Shown here piece by piece: positions 1 through 13,109 of a DNA stretch of 64,000 nucleotides. Every line of letters begins with the position of its first letter. Position 1 is the stretch's first letter. Where the stretch lies: assembly GCA_025506515.1 (NCBI GenBank), contig CM046452.1, forward strand, positions 104,680,051 through 104,744,050. The letters run 5' to 3'. Source of the stretch: Flaveria trinervia. Lineage: Eukaryota > Streptophyta > Magnoliopsida > Asterales > Asteraceae. A model generated the notes under the pieces. It saw nothing but the letters and a program-made list of their open reading frames with translations. It searched no databases and was not told the origin of the DNA. Position numbers and translations under genes: made by a program.

Positions 1-640
1 CTCTTCAAAAGAGTATTAAAGTAATTTAAACACTCAAATATTTTTTTCTCTCTTCACAAAAATTAATTTGGTTAATTAATACATTTTTCTCTCTCATCTA
101 TATTTTTTTAAATCAAACTATGTTCTTAAAAATAAATTTTATTAAGAAAAATAAAATTCATATATTTTCTAAAACATTAAATTTGTTGAAACAAAATATT
201 TTAAATCAGTCTTTTTTAAAATAATTATAAAAAATATGGAATTTTCTAAAAGTAGGTTTATTAAAACAACCAGAGTAATTAGAAACTTGAGTTTTAATAA
301 ACAAGATTTTTATAAACAATAAATTTTTATAAGAAAATCTTAAAACAAATATTTGAAAATGAAACTATTTAATACGAGATTTAAAAATAGTAATTATTTT
401 ATATTTTGAACAAGTACGTATATATAATTTATACATATCTTATATTAAAATATCGTACTGTAACTTTTCGTGCTTATTACTAACTATAATCCGTTTAATA
501 AATGAGTTTCTAGACTATCTATTTATCTATATATCTATCTGTCTATAACCTATCTATTATTTATTTACTCGAAATAGCTATCGTATGCGATTATAATCAT
601 ATTTGATTTTCAAACATAGATTCATATTTTATTAATTCAA

Positions 641-670
641 CCGGGTGTAATACACGGGATACTAACCTAG
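641..670 (+). mobile_element. Helitron 3' terminus (rest lies upstream, ends not traced)
   Basis: The sequence shows a short hairpin (GGTGT-AAT-ACAC core, 641-658), then about 8 bases, then CTAG followed by T (667-671). Helitrons end in a hairpin just before CTRR and insert between A and T, so this fits a Helitron 3' end. The AT-rich DNA at 1-640 would be its body, but no 5' TC terminus is visible in the window. Nothing else is seen in 1-640. Confidence 0.45.
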
Positions 671-729
671 TATGTAATATTGCAAAGTTATGAGCGAAAC
701 AACAATAGATGGTTATAACTAGTGAGGTA

Positions 730-1239
730 TCTTCCTATACTAATAAAAGGGTATCTTGGATGACACGTGTCAACACCACAATTATCGTTATCAAAACTTT
801 TCGTCTCTCTCCTGTTAAATAATTACCTTAATTACTAATACTATTATTTGAAATATAATAAATTAAAAAAGAGATATATTTATTAATGTTGTTTCTAAGT
901 AAATGATTTTTTTTAAATAATAAATTTTAAAAAAGCATACAACTTTTTTAAAAATACAAAATTTTTTAAATTTGGTATTTTTGAAAAGTCAATTTTTAAA
1001 ACCATAAAATAATTAAATTGGGAGTTATAAAAAGAAAATTTAGAAAAATGACATTTTTATATGATTTGTTTAAGAACAAAATGTTTATTTTTTTGAAAAA
1101 AAATTAATTTTTTAAAAGTTGATATAATTAATAAATTTTGTTATATTAATATTTTTATTAAAATACCATTTTATAATTAATAAACTTTATTATATTAATA
1201 TTATTCAACACGTGTAACACACGAATTTACTGAAGCTAA
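730..1239 (+). mobile_element. Short non-autonomous Helitron
   Basis: The 5' end reads TCTTCCTATACTAATAAAAG, typical of plant Helitrons (5' TC plus an A/T-rich start). The 3' end has a perfect hairpin CGTGT-AAC-ACACG (1211-1223), a 12-base spacer and CTAA (1236-1239). The flanking bases are A (729) and T (1240), the expected AT insertion site with no target duplication. The interior is AT-rich and has no coding frame, so the 510 bp copy is non-autonomous. It lies right after another Helitron 3' end (670). Confidence 0.65.
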
Positions 1240-1422
1240 TATATAATAGCACGAGAAATAAATTTTTATAACACTTTTAGATTTTTATTAGAAAATAGAT
1301 CTTCAAGTCCTCATTTAAATGTTAGATATTCAAAAATATGATTTGAAAAGATCTGAACCAAAGTTCAATAATGGAGGGTGGTCCGGTGGAGGTTGCAATA
1401 TTGACTATCACAACTTGCGAAG

Positions 1423-2058
1423 TAGGAGTGTCCATGGTCGGTTTGGTTCAGTTTTGGCCTAAAACCGAAACCAAAAACCGATATTTCAGTTTCTAGGTTT
1501 TTAAAACCGTTCGGTTTTGGTTTTTTCGATTTTTGGTTTTTTTTTGGTTTTACCATTTGTGCTTCTAAGTTTTAGCAAAATAATTGTTTTAAAGTAATGA
1601 ATTTAAGCAAAAAACTTTGGTCTTACATTATTTTGTTGATCTCTAAATATAATCTATATATTTTATAATTTAGTTGACATTAAATTTAAATGCAATACAT
1701 AAAATATAAGAACAATATATTCAATAAAACATTTTAATCTATCAATTCAAATTAAAAAAAATAATATATTCTTGAAGCCTAAATATTTAACCTCTTTTAG
1801 ATAAGATAAGTAAAACAAGTAACTAATAGACTAATAATTTTTATAAGTATATGATTACACCTTTAAATTTACAAGTTTGATTACATCAGTTCGGTTCGGT
1901 TTTTGTTACAAGTAAAACCAAAACCGAACCGAAAAAATTGGTTTTTAAAAAATCATCAAATCAAATCATCGGTTTTCTAGCGGTTTCGGTTTTATCGGTT
2001 CGGTTGCGTCGGTTATTTTTATTACGGTTCGATTATTTTGGTTTTTTTCTCACCCGTA
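1423..2058. mobile_element. Non-autonomous hAT-like element
   Basis: A 636 bp unit flanked by near-identical 8 bp direct repeats (TTGCGAAG 1415-1422 and TTGTGAAG 2059-2066), the hAT target-duplication length. The ends are imperfect inverted repeats (TAGGAGTG and the complement of CTCACCCGTA). Both subterminal zones are packed with variants of AACCGAAAC/GTTTCGGTT in both orientations, as in hAT subterminal transposase-binding arrays. There is no transposase frame. Confidence 0.7.
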
Positions 2059-2347
2059 TTGTGAAGTCTTGTTTGAAGATGGCATTTTACAATTACAACT
2101 TGTGATGTGTTGTGTGTCACTGTGTCAGAAGTGAGGTCCGAGATTCTTAATTTTGTGTTCTACAATTTTTATTTCATTGGCCACAAAATCAAGCTCAAGA
2201 GTTAATTACATTATTTAACTTAAATAAAATTAGCTAACGAATTAGGTTGTAAGGAACTACAAAACAAAAATTAATGCTAAACAAATTGGGTTAATGAACT
2301 AGACTTATTAGTTAATCATATTAAACTTTGCCTATTACTTTAATTTA

Positions 2348-2676
2348 GAGAAATTTGCATAAATGGTCCTTGTGATTTGATCAGATTGAACATTTGATCC
2401 CAAAATTTTTGTATGGACATTGCAATTTTGATCCTTAAACTTTAATAATTGCAATGTTAATTCAAACTCATATGTAAATTTTACACTTTTAGTCACTAAA
2501 GTTAAATTTAAATATTAGATTAAACCTTATAAGATACATAAAAATTGAATGAATTTAATGTGAGGGTCCAATTGTGCAATGAATGCACAAAGTTTGAACT
2601 AACTTTACAAATTTTAAAATTAGGGATCAAAGATGCAATAAAGTTTAATCACAGGGACCATCTATGCAATTTTCTC
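2348..2676. mobile_element. Mutator-like foldback MITE
   Basis: A 329 bp unit with long imperfect terminal inverted repeats: the left arm starts GAGAAATTTGCATAAATGG and the right arm is its near complement ending GCAATTTTCTC. It is flanked by a perfect 9 bp direct repeat TTTAATTTA (2339-2347 and 2677-2685), the length made by Mutator-like transposases. It is non-coding. The GAGAAATTT terminus is shared with the larger element at 11948-12994, so the two probably belong to related families. Confidence 0.8.
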
Positions 2677-3139
2677 TTTAATTTATAACTCATCTCATCT
2701 CATTAATCTTGATAATTATCAAATCGTTTCATATAAGATTAGTAGCATAAATTCTTTATTGGATGGGTATTAGGACCAACAAAATAATATTCAAGATAAT
2801 TTCTTTGCATTTCACAGGTGAAAAGCACTTGTAAAAGCAGTACTCGTGCATTTCTCTCGTAGAAGCCTTAAGAAGCCCAAAAGGTACCCTCAATCTGGGC
2901 GTAAGCCCACTAAAAGTTAACCCATCTTGGGTGAGCCCACGATGGATTGACCAGTCATTAACCCAACAACCTAGTATCATGTTGGTTTTTTTCCCTCTCT
3001 GTTTACATATACCTTTACATATATTATATAAATATGATTTTACAACGTAGCTATTAAGCATCGAAGTGGGTGTGGAGCTTCAAGCATATGGACCCTCTAA
3101 CTAATGTTACATCACCATCAGGCCAAGTTAAAGGGCTAG

Positions 3140-3440
3140 TTGATAAGATTTGAATGATCAAGTGCTAAACAATAAGAGATTTGAACCATTAAGTGTTGAA
3201 CCACTAAAATGTCTGACCCATTAAGAGGTAGTATATTAGTATATTGCTTAACTATCCAAAGTAAAATGTTTTATTAATTCAGATAAAAAGTTTTAACCAT
3301 TCAGGACTAGTATAATGCTTAATCATTTAGAGACAAATGACTGAACTATTCAGATATTAGCTTGTGAATAAACAGTTTAAACCATTAAGTAATAAACCAT
3401 TCAGAGATCTGAATTATTAAAAAGCCGAAACTAACAACCC
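3140..3440. repeat. Degenerate ACCATTAAG-type short-motif array
   Basis: At least eight variants of ACCATTAAG or ACCATTCAG occur at irregular spacing of roughly 15-45 bases. Such arrays are typical of the subterminal parts of plant hAT elements, but no terminal inverted repeat or target duplication could be placed. The nearby 2690-3130 and 3450-4200 stretches hold nothing else recognisable. Confidence 0.4.
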
Positions 3441-4210
3441 CTAAATCGCATTAGCTTCCTCTTAGCATTGTTATCAAGACCCCACTCCACTATTGTGAAT
3501 AAATTTTTTTAACCTATGTCAGCTTAGTGATTTTCCTTTTACTTTGGATGTGCAAAATGCATCATTTCTTATAAAATTTTAATGTACTTTGCATTTCAAA
3601 AGATCGAATCATAATAATCAATGTTGTATTTTAATAACCAACACTCTCATTCTATTTAAATATCAAATCAAAATAATCAATGTTTTTAATAACTAACCCT
3701 TTCATTCATACAAAGTTGGTTGGTTAAGGTGATGGTGATAGGTTATCGATGACCACAGTGAAGTTTTCAAGCAGATCCTGACAAAGGGAAGATAGCTGGG
3801 GTTGGTATTTGTTTTTTCAATATTTTATTACATATATTTATCTTTTTAAATAATTTGTGTAAAATATAAAAAAACCCGTTAATTATCAATAGTAAGTTAC
3901 AATATTAGTATTTTAGATATGAAATTGTTGAAATACTTTTTAACTAAAAAAGGTTAGTGTTAATACATAATAATACAACCCTTAAAAGTTATTATCCAAA
4001 CTATTAATTTACACAAATCACATGGACTTCACACGTAATTATCTTTTGTTTTTGTAAAATTAAAAATTGATTTTAATAATCCAAACTATTGACTATTAAC
4101 CAATATTTATCACAACAAACAATTTGACCCGTATTAATTCTAGCTTTTGATTTTGTTACTAATAACAATCATTATTGATAACTCTGTTAGTTTTTTATGT
4201 CGTATCACGT

Positions 4211-4390
4211 GCACTGATGGAGTTTGAGAACTCCTATAGGATGGGAAAGGGGGGCGAAACTAATTTTTTTAAGGGGGCAGCTCGATATATAAAAAATTTA
4301 CACTACCAGACAAAAAATTTAAACTACAGACCGAAAATTAACACGACTCACGAAAAACAAGGGGCGGGGGCCCCTCCCGCCCCTTATAAC
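4211..4390. mobile_element. Decayed hAT-type MITE, related to 44351-44524
   Basis: The order of motifs matches the better-preserved MITE at 44351-44524: a GGAG-TTTGAGAAC start, a GGGGCGAA-TAAATTTTTTAAGGGGG block, AATTTACACTA, GAAAATTAACA, then a G/C-rich end (GGGGCGGGGGCCCCTCCCGCC). The termini are too eroded to read a target duplication. The G/C-rich end stands out from the AT-rich surroundings. Confidence 0.4.
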
Positions 4391-5218
4391 TTTTGCCCTT
4401 GATCAGATGAAATGTCTCGTGACGTGAGTACGTGACATATAATATATTTATAATCATAATTAAAAATAAAAATGCATTACTCAATTCTTTTTTATTATAA
4501 AAGATTGTTTAATGAAGTCATTCAACATAACGCTTTTGTCATTGTTTGTTTAGTTTGGAGACAAATAGACATAAAAATTGAACAATATATTTATCTTTTT
4601 ATTTTATTTTATTATGTAATACGTTATGTCACGAGCCATCTCATGTAACACGTCATAAAAAATTAACCTGAGTCAACAAAATCAAAATTCGAAACTAATA
4701 TCGGTTAAATTGTTAGTTTAGATTAATATTAAGCAATTGTGAATCGTTTGAATGATTGGATTTTAATAATATTTTTACATAATACAATAAAACTGTTATT
4801 TTGTGAAAAAAAAATTAACCCAGTCAAATAAGGAATTTCCCTTTTGGTTTTTATGGGATAGTCTGGAGTTCACATGATCGCACACGCATACTCCATCTCC
4901 TCGTATGCTGAAAACGGTAAAAACCCTTCTACATTGTAGTCAGCGCCCTTCATCAAACCCACAACACCATCCGCACCTACCCAAATCCATTTTCAATTTC
5001 AGTTCATCCATCTTTGAATCTAATTCCAAATTATCCATTTCCAAAAGGTCTACTTCTGATCAGGGTTCGTAATAGTTTTCTTAAATTAGGAGCAAAATCA
5101 AAATCTTGCAACCCATTTCAGAAAGTAAAGAAAAAAAAAGGCTTCTGATTAGGGTTCTTATTGTTTCTTGAATCAGGGGCAAACTTTCTTGATTCTATCG
5201 TTGGAAATTCTATTCAAG

Positions 5219-8200
5219 ATGGATGAAGAACAAGTTAGAAGTAGGGTCCGTGAAGATGATGAGATCAAGAGAAGAAAAGAGGGAGTAAATGGGAATTTGA
5301 TCTGGAGGCCTGTAAATTGGTTTAAAATGTTGAGTGATGAATTAAGCTGGAGATTTGTTTTGGCTGTGATTATTGTGTACGGGATCAATCAGGGTATAAG
5401 TATAGGGTTGTATCGTGTAAGTGTGCAGTATTATATGAAGGATGTGCTGAAATTACAACCTTCACAAGCACAGTTTTACTCTGGAATTATTCAAATACCT
5501 TGGATTATTAAGCCTCTTTGGGGTCTTATGACTGATATTGTGCCAATTTTCAGATTAAGGAGAAGGCCTTACTTCATATTTGCTGGTATATTGCAGTTCT
5601 TACTTTACCCTTTTAGTGTAGTTTTCATGTGCAAAAGCAATGTTAATTTTGTTGCAAATTCAAAACATATACTTTTTTTAATAAATTTGTTAGCAGATTG
5701 TTGTTTGAGGGCTCAAATTATCAATTTTGAAGCTGAAATGTAGCTGTTTGTTTCCTGCACCAATGAAATTTAAACTATAAATTATAATTAATTTTAAAGA
5801 TCTATACTAGTAGTCCATGATATAAGTTCTTATAGTTCAGTTAACCTTTGCAAAAATAAGGTGGGTGTCAAATTGGTTCAAATTGAGACAGATCTAACAG
5901 GGTGAGCCAGGTTCGGTTTTCCAGCAAACAATTTCCCATTTTTACATTTTTGTGAATACTTAGTGTGGTAGTTATGATTATGAGAACATTATTATTCCAA
6001 TAATAATATAAATTTTAAAATAGAAACATTTTTAGGAGGTTGTATGTACTAAAAATAGACTTCGGGTAACTTTCAACCTGTTTGAATGCAACATAACCAA
6101 AATCAACAGATTCATAAGTAAACAGGTTGAAATCACTACCTCTGGTTTCACTTCATGGATTATAAGCTGAACTCTAAATATAATTCTTAAAATTAAATTG
6201 TTGCTTCATTGTTTCAGGTTTAGTTGGTTCGATAGCCATGCTAATACCAGCATTTAGCACAAACTTGCCACATATATGTGCTATATTGTCTTTTATGACA
6301 GCTGGAGCAGGGGTCGCTATAGCAGATGTGACAATTGATGCTTTGGTAACAGAAAACAGTATTAGTCATCCTACTCTTGCTGGTGACATGCAAAGCTTGT
6401 GTGGAGTTAGTTCTTCAATTGGCCAACTTGTTGGGTTTGCTATGAGTGGCATTCTTGTTCATATAATCGGACCTCAGGTTCTTTGCTAGTAACTATTTTT
6501 GTACTCAAAAGTTTCATTTATGGTTAACAAATACTTAGAAGTAATTTGATTTGAGTTCAACCTCGTGTAAATGATTATTGATTGTGTCAGTATGTGTGCA
6601 TTTCAGGGTGTATTTGGGGTATTAAGTATCCCTGCTGGATTGGTCATTTTGGTTGGAATGATGTTGCAAGAACCTGTTGTCCACAGTTATTCTCACAAGC
6701 GGGTAAGGTTTTTTGCCACTTGTAGTTGTGATAATCAGTTTCTAGTGTTCTGAAAGACAGATGATGCTTCTCTTTATTTACGGTTATGCTAGGTGCAAAC
6801 AAAGTAGGTTATCAAATATTTAAAGCTAATATGAATGACTTTTACAGTTTACTCTATACACACAGAGGCATCTTCTTTTCCCAGAGAAAATGTTCTCTTT
6901 GGTCTTTTTTATAAAGAATTGGGTTTTGTTAAACACTGAAACAATTGGTTATTTATAAACCCTAGATGATTCATTTTGGATAAAGACTATGAAATAATGT
7001 TTGATTAGATATAAGGGATAAAATCATGAAATAGTAACCAAGTTTCAATACTGGTACACTAAAGGTCACACAACCTTTTTTCTAACTACAAACCACTCAA
7101 GTTTCAATATGTTCCATTATTGTGAAATTTTTCATAAATGATTGAACTGAGTGAGCGAAATGTAACATTATTTAAATTTGGTTACTAGTAGTGACTTTTC
7201 TTTCACACTCAAATGCTAAATTTGAAAAGAATAGTCACATTAAATAGTAACCAAGCTTTATAACATGTCCATTCAATAACAATTATGAAGGTTTGGTTAC
7301 TACTTAGGAACTCCTTTTAAGTAAATTGTGGGAAAGCCGGCCAACCTATTGAACGCCAATTAAACTATTGTTTTGTTCTTTTGCATTTTAATAACTGGTT
7401 TTGATCAATTATCTGATCATTACATCTTTAAACAAAAAAAAACATCCAAACAATATTTTGTATAACCCATTTTATTTCAGCTGATTATTTAATTTTGATA
7501 TTACTACTAAAATATCTTGCGCTTTATATGGTCTTATGTAGGTAAGCCAACAGTTTTTTGATGCTATAAAAACCATGGCAACAGCCCTGAAAACACCAGA
7601 TGTTTGGAGACCGTGTTTGTATATGTATCTGTCACTTGCATTAGGTGTGAGTATTCATGAAGGAATGTTCTATTGGTACACAGATGCAAAAGCAGGCCCG
7701 TCTTTCTCACAGGTATTCTAAGTAGAGTAATTTCAGGTACAAGTGAGGTTGACCCAAATCACTTTTATCCCAACAACATCAATTTTTGTGAGGCTTTATG
7801 AATTAAAAATACACTTTGGGTTACTTTGAACCTTTTTGACTTGTTTTCTTTTAAGCTATAGTTTATTTTACATGTGTGACCTTAGACACCTAACCCGAAT
7901 TGACCAAATGATCATGACTGGATGGAAATTGTCATCATTAATCCTTCGTGTCATTTATTGCAGGAAGTTATTGGATCCATATTCTCTGTGGGTGCAATCG
8001 GATCCCTTTTGGGTGTTCTTCTATTCCAAAATGTGTTCAGAAGCCACCCGTTTCGTGGTGTATTATTTTGGACCCAATTGCTCTATGGTGCTTCAAGTCT
8101 TCTGGATTTACTTTTGGTGTTGCGTTTAAACTTAAGCTTCGGTGTACCTGATTACATATTCGTAGTAATGGATGAAGGGATTTCTAAAATGATTGGTCGT

Positions 8201-8557
8201 CTCAGATGGATGCCCCTTCTTGTTCTCAGCTCTAAATTATGTCCCTCTGGGATCGAAGGCACTTTCTTTGCCTTATTAATGTCGATTGATCATGTTGGCA
8301 CGCTTACATCATCATGGGCTGGAAGTATTTTGCTTCATGCCCTAAACGTCACAAGAACACAGTTCGATAATTTATGGGTTGTTATATTGATTCGAAGTTT
8401 TGCAAGACTTCTTCCAATTGGGCTCTTGTTTTTAGTACCCAGTAGTGATCCGAATTCAACTATTCTTCCTTCTGAATTGCTGATGACAAAAAAGGTTGAT
8501 GATGTATTGGAATCTGGGAATTCAGAAATGATGTCATTGGTTAATAATAGCATATGA
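5219..8557 (+). CDS. Probable folate-biopterin transporter (BT1/FBT family), 495 aa, five exons
   Basis: Integral membrane carrier of the folate-biopterin transporter family within the major facilitator superfamily; plant members are thought to move folates or pterins, but most substrates are untested. Exons read as 5219-5585, 6218-6477, 6607-6702, 7542-7712 and 7964-8557, all with GT-AG borders and matching phases (1,488 nt). Hallmarks are YGINQG near residue 60, IPWIIKPLWGLMTDIVPIF, RRRPYFIFAG, the IADVTIDA segment in exon 2, DMQSLCG, DVWRPCLYMY and GRLRWMPLLVL. About twelve hydrophobic segments and a normal family length indicate an intact gene. The ATG at 5219 is the first in frame and is followed by an acidic/basic cytosolic N-terminus. 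It looks closest to the Arabidopsis FBT2-like group from memory; the paralogue is not certain. It is convergent with HDR1 downstream. Confidence 0.9.
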
Positions 8558-9146
8558 TTGAAGGCGGATTGTTCATCATTCTTCATGGGTCAAAGCAGAT
8601 ATAATTAACACCGATGAGACTCGAAGATGTATTGTTTGATCATTGATGAAACCCGAAAACGATTTATGAACATGCTGCAAGCACTGTGGTTTGAACAGAT
8701 TGTGCTGCAGTTCAGTTGACTGGAATGAAGCAGGTTATTCTTGAGAGCATTTGATTTATGTACTATTTTAATCTGTGACTTTCAATTACAAGATTTATAA
8801 CTTTTGATTTATTGATAATAACACATTTACAGTTGTCACTTGTGTATTATTGTAACATATTAAAACAAATTGTACGTATAAGAGACAGATTTTCATGGTA
8901 GATATGTGATAATTTAAACAGGAACATGCCCAGTGCAATAAACAAATTATACGTAAGATACATATCACTAGAATAGTGAAACAATACGTATCTTTACGTT
9001 GAACCCATTTCGGTACACATGTAATTTGATACATTTGGTGCTATATCTCTGGCTGCAAGGGCAGAACAGAGTAGATGATCTATAATTCTATGTATTATAG
9101 GAGCTTTGTATATGCCAAACAAACAAGATGATGAATGAATGTGAAC
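8558..9146. other. Convergent 3' region between FBT and HDR1
   Basis: This 589 bp holds the 3' UTRs of two convergent genes. No further gene, repeat or RNA could be recognised. Confidence 0.5.
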
Positions 9147-11429
9147 TTAAGGATCTTGTGGGCCTTCATCCTCTTCTATGTTCTCAGGCTCCTGAAGCAT
9201 ACTCATCAACATATCAACCTGGTTCTGCAACATAGCATTTTGTCGTTCGACGTCTGCACGTTTGCTTCTTTCATCCAGTAGCTGCAGCTGGAGATGTTCC
9301 AGCACACGCGAGTCCTCTTCTAACTGCTCATTTAGGCCATCAATCTCTCTGTCCTGTAATATTAACTCGTGTTCATTGTTCTCTGAACCACTACTTCATG
9401 TAAGCTTAAAGTGTGTTTTACTCAAAAAATCAAGTGGTGTTGAAAACTTGAAATAATAACAAATTTCGTCATCAAAATGTTTAAAATATTGTCTGGACTT
9501 GGGTTGATGTTTTTCGCATGAATAAATATACGGGTCGTGTTTGGGTTCATCAATTTAACCTGCTGACCTGTTAGGGAGAAGTGTACCTTTCGGTTCATTT
9601 CTTGTACAGCAATCCGGCGCATGCTTTCAACAACATCGACGTTTACAAGCTTTCTCTTCTTCCCAATGAGCCATCCGCGTGGGTAACTGGCAGAATCAAA
9701 GTCCGGTGGGGGGAGTAAAGATTCAGCTGAAGGTCTTCTACCATTCAAATCCACTATTGGTTCAAGAGGTTCAAAGAGAGCCTTACGTTTCTCTGAAAGA
9801 ACAGTTGCCGGTGCTCTTGTTTCTTCCATTGTATCATCTCCTTCCTTGTTGTTTTCGGTTGTTTTATCAGCTTCCTCTTTCATATCCTTGTACAAGTTCT
9901 TCATGCTAGCTGCAACCACAAAACTGTCAATCAATATAAAAGAAAAGGGTGATAACAAGAATTATATATTGAACTACGATTACTTTTTCTCATTTTACTT
10001 TTCTTCTATGAGGACCTATTACCGGTAAACTCTAGGGACCTGCTAGTAGGAGACCAATGAAAACAACGTTTGAATCTAAGATCTTTACTCGAATAGAATA
10101 AAACGCTTACCATTACACCACCCTAACTTTATTAATTTAAGTAGGTTAGCTGGGGACATATATAACACCACTTCAACAAGTTAATAACTTTATTAAAATT
10201 AAGTAGCACCAAAAAAAAAATAATATTTAATTACAAGTAGTTTGACAAATATCTTATGATATTAATATAATGACTAACTAAAAATATATTAATAATCAAA
10301 CTTAATAACTTTATTAGCTTCTAGCCTTGCACATGAAAATTTTTTCTCTAAAAAGATTCTAAAAAGAAAAAGGTAAATTAGTTGGAGATAAAGACTCTAA
10401 AATGAAAAGGTAATTAGTTGGAGATAAAGACGTAAATGTAACGTTGTTTGAAGCTGACCGAAAAAAGTATGGCATTTCTTATTAGAAAGAAAAAAAAAAC
10501 AAAAACAAAACAGCACGCACAAGGGTAATTCTATTATTACTACAGTCCTGTGGTTTGTTTAATGTTAAAAAAGTGTTTTAAGTATCACATAAGCATTAAT
10601 TTAAAACCATGTAATCTTTAAAGTGAAAACATATTTAACGTCTAATCTTACAATGCACGGTCATTTAAAACGCATTTTAGAATAACTATTTTAGCACCAA
10701 GTTACTTTACTTTTGGTTCTTAAACAAAAATCAGTTTTTAATACATTAAAGTACTTTTATCAAAAGAATTATTGTATTATTATTATTATTACTATTACTT
10801 GATCGTTAATGTTAGTAGGAGGTAATGTATGTATTAAACTAAAAACCAAAACACAGCTGGTAATTACACCTTTTGAATAAAAACAGGGAAAACTTTTATT
10901 AAGGGTTAATATAAAAGACTGAAATGATTATTTAAAATTTTTAATTTAACATCCAATCATTTTAAGGATAAAATAGACGTTATACTAATCCAGACGTAAT
11001 GAACCAATTAATACCGACGGATTTGCAAGTTTAAACCCATTGCAAATCATGAGTACATGTTAAAAAAATGAATCGTTCAACTAATATTCTATAATAATTA
11101 TTATTATTATCAATAAGCATTGACCTTTCCCACTGGATAGTCTGGATTAATTATAACTTTATACTAAACTTCCTGGAAAACTCATGATTGATGAACGTTC
11201 GACATAGACACATAGATCTAATATTATTCACAGTTGAATAAATCTACAGTCTATGACTCTATTCAGATAAAAAACATTCAAACAGACAGCCTATTTACGA
11301 AAATAATATTAATGATAATAAAGGGCTTATTAAGTACGTACCTGATCTCTTACGAGATTTCCAGAATACAGGAGGAGCAGAAGACACATGAGAGAAGCCA
11401 TTAACAACCACCTTCTTATCATCTTCCAT
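9147..11429 (-). CDS. HDR1: HEADING DATE REPRESSOR 1-like coiled-coil protein, 205 aa, three exons
   Basis: Exons on the minus strand are 11429-11342, 9909-9587 and 9353-9147, with GT-AG borders and phases that join cleanly to 618 nt including TAA. The start is fixed by ATGGAAGATGATAAGAAG at 11429, followed by a short Ser/Pro part with FWKSRKRS. The middle has ALFEPLEP and GRRPSAESLLPPPDFDSA, then GWLIGKKRKLVNVDVVESM. The C-terminal half is a predicted coiled coil (EIDGLNEQLEEDSRVLEHLQ onward) ending in an acidic tail. In rice, HDR1 is a nuclear partner of the SnRK1-type kinase OsK4 and delays flowering through Hd1; a similar role here is inference. The gene is intact. Intron 1 (9910-11341, 1.4 kb) is large and AT-rich with no recognisable insertion. 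Confidence 0.85.
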
Positions 11430-11947
11430 CACCTCAAACAAAACCCACTATCAATCAATCAATCAATCAATCAATCACTTCAATTCACTAATCTTGTTCT
11501 TGTTTCATACCTCCAACAACAGATATTGGAAGAAGAAATACAGAGATTCTTGTTTAGCTTTGGTTTGTGGCTTTCTTGTAAATCTAATGTTGTTTGTTGG
11601 TGGTGATGGTGGTGGTGTTCATTCTTGTAAAACGTGTTGTTGTCGCATACCCACAAGAGGTTTTAATGGCGCCGATAGAATCGATGATGTGAGATTGGAC
11701 GGTTGAGATTTAGTAGTGGTTGGGTGTTGTCTTTGTTTGTCTGCTTTCTTATTACTCTATCTTTGTGGGACCCTTTTTCCTGCAACAATGGAATACTAAG
11801 AAATTCGGATAATTACCATATTGCACTGGATGTTAACGATAATCAAGAGTCAACTCGTGGGCAGAAGAGTCAACAAAGCAATACCTCTGCTTAAAGTACT
11901 CATTTTTGATTTTACACACACTTCAATAAAGATATACTTACTTTAAA

Positions 11948-12994
11948 CGAAAAATTACCCGATTAACCATTTGACCAATCAAATTTACCATAATAGTCAT
12001 TGACTTGAAAAATATCCAAAATGTCTAACGAATCAAATAGCAACAAATGTCCAAATATCTCCGGTAGCGATACCATTACATGTGGTATCGCTAGCTTTAT
12101 GTTTTTAGCGATACCAATGCCTATGGTATCTCTATTGTATCACCCAAAATTAAATAAAAAATAGAAAAAAATTAGATATCGCATTCCAGCGATACTCCAT
12201 GAATATATATCGCTCATGTATCGCCAGCCATCGATACACACTCCCTCGTGTATTGCCGGTCAAATAAAATAAAAAGAAATATCATTGTCCTCACGTATCG
12301 CCAATTTAAATCCCAAAATTTCATTGTATGTAAACTTTTAAAAATCTAATCACGTTTCAAAAATAGAAAAACAAAAAATATTTTTTGAACAAAGATATAA
12401 CCAATTTAAATCCATATTTCTTCATTGAATATCATTTTTTTAATTTAGCCACTTTAAGATAAACAAACAATTATTTAAATAAAGGCTCACAACTTTTACA
12501 AAAAATATTTCACTTTATATTATAATAGACATAAAAACAATCTCACCAGTTTTCATAAAAAAATAATCGTTTATTATTAATTAAACTTCATAATTTACAC
12601 TTTTTAAATCGTATTTTTATTAATTACTGAAACAAATTTTTGTATCGTTTTTTACTAAAAACAATTTCTAGATATATTTTTATAATAATTTTTTTAGATG
12701 CATTTAAAAAATAGTTTTTTATTAATAAAATTAAACTACATTTTTATAATATAAAAACGGGCGATACAGAATCACGGTGTATCTCCGTTGTATCTCTGGC
12801 AAAAAGTTGAACCGGCGATGCCAAATCCCTGTGGTATCGCCGGCGTATCTCTAGCAAAAAAAATGTCACGTGGGCGATACCACATGCACTGGTATCGTCA
12901 CGTGGAGATACAATGGCTATGTTGTAAATTGAATTGATCAATGGCTATTTTTATAAAAAAAAATTGATCAAATGGCTATTTGAGTAAATTTCTC
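11948..12994. mobile_element. Mutator-like foldback element with GATACC hairpin array
   Basis: A 1,047 bp unit is flanked by a perfect 9 bp direct repeat TACTTTAAA (11939-11947 and 12995-13003). The ends are imperfect inverted repeats of about 55 bp: the right end, read backwards, is GAGAAATTTACTCAAATAGC and the left end is its diverged counterpart. Just inside both ends lie several small palindromes built on CGATACCA and TGGTATCG; the middle is plain AT-rich DNA. There is no transposase. The size of the duplication and the terminus, shared with 2348-2676, place it among Mutator-like MITEs. Confidence 0.8.
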
Positions 12995-13109
12995 TACTTT
13001 AAAATTAAATTCAGCACTTTGATGTCATTTTTCTGTGTTTAGGAAGTGTTGCATACTTGCATTTCTTTCCGGTCTTAGCACCCCTCAGATTTTATTAAAT
13101 GTATTCATG

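Noticed and set aside
11388..11706. Plus-strand frames of 70-72 codons
   Set aside because: They overlap HDR1 exon 1 and its 5' leader on the opposite strand.
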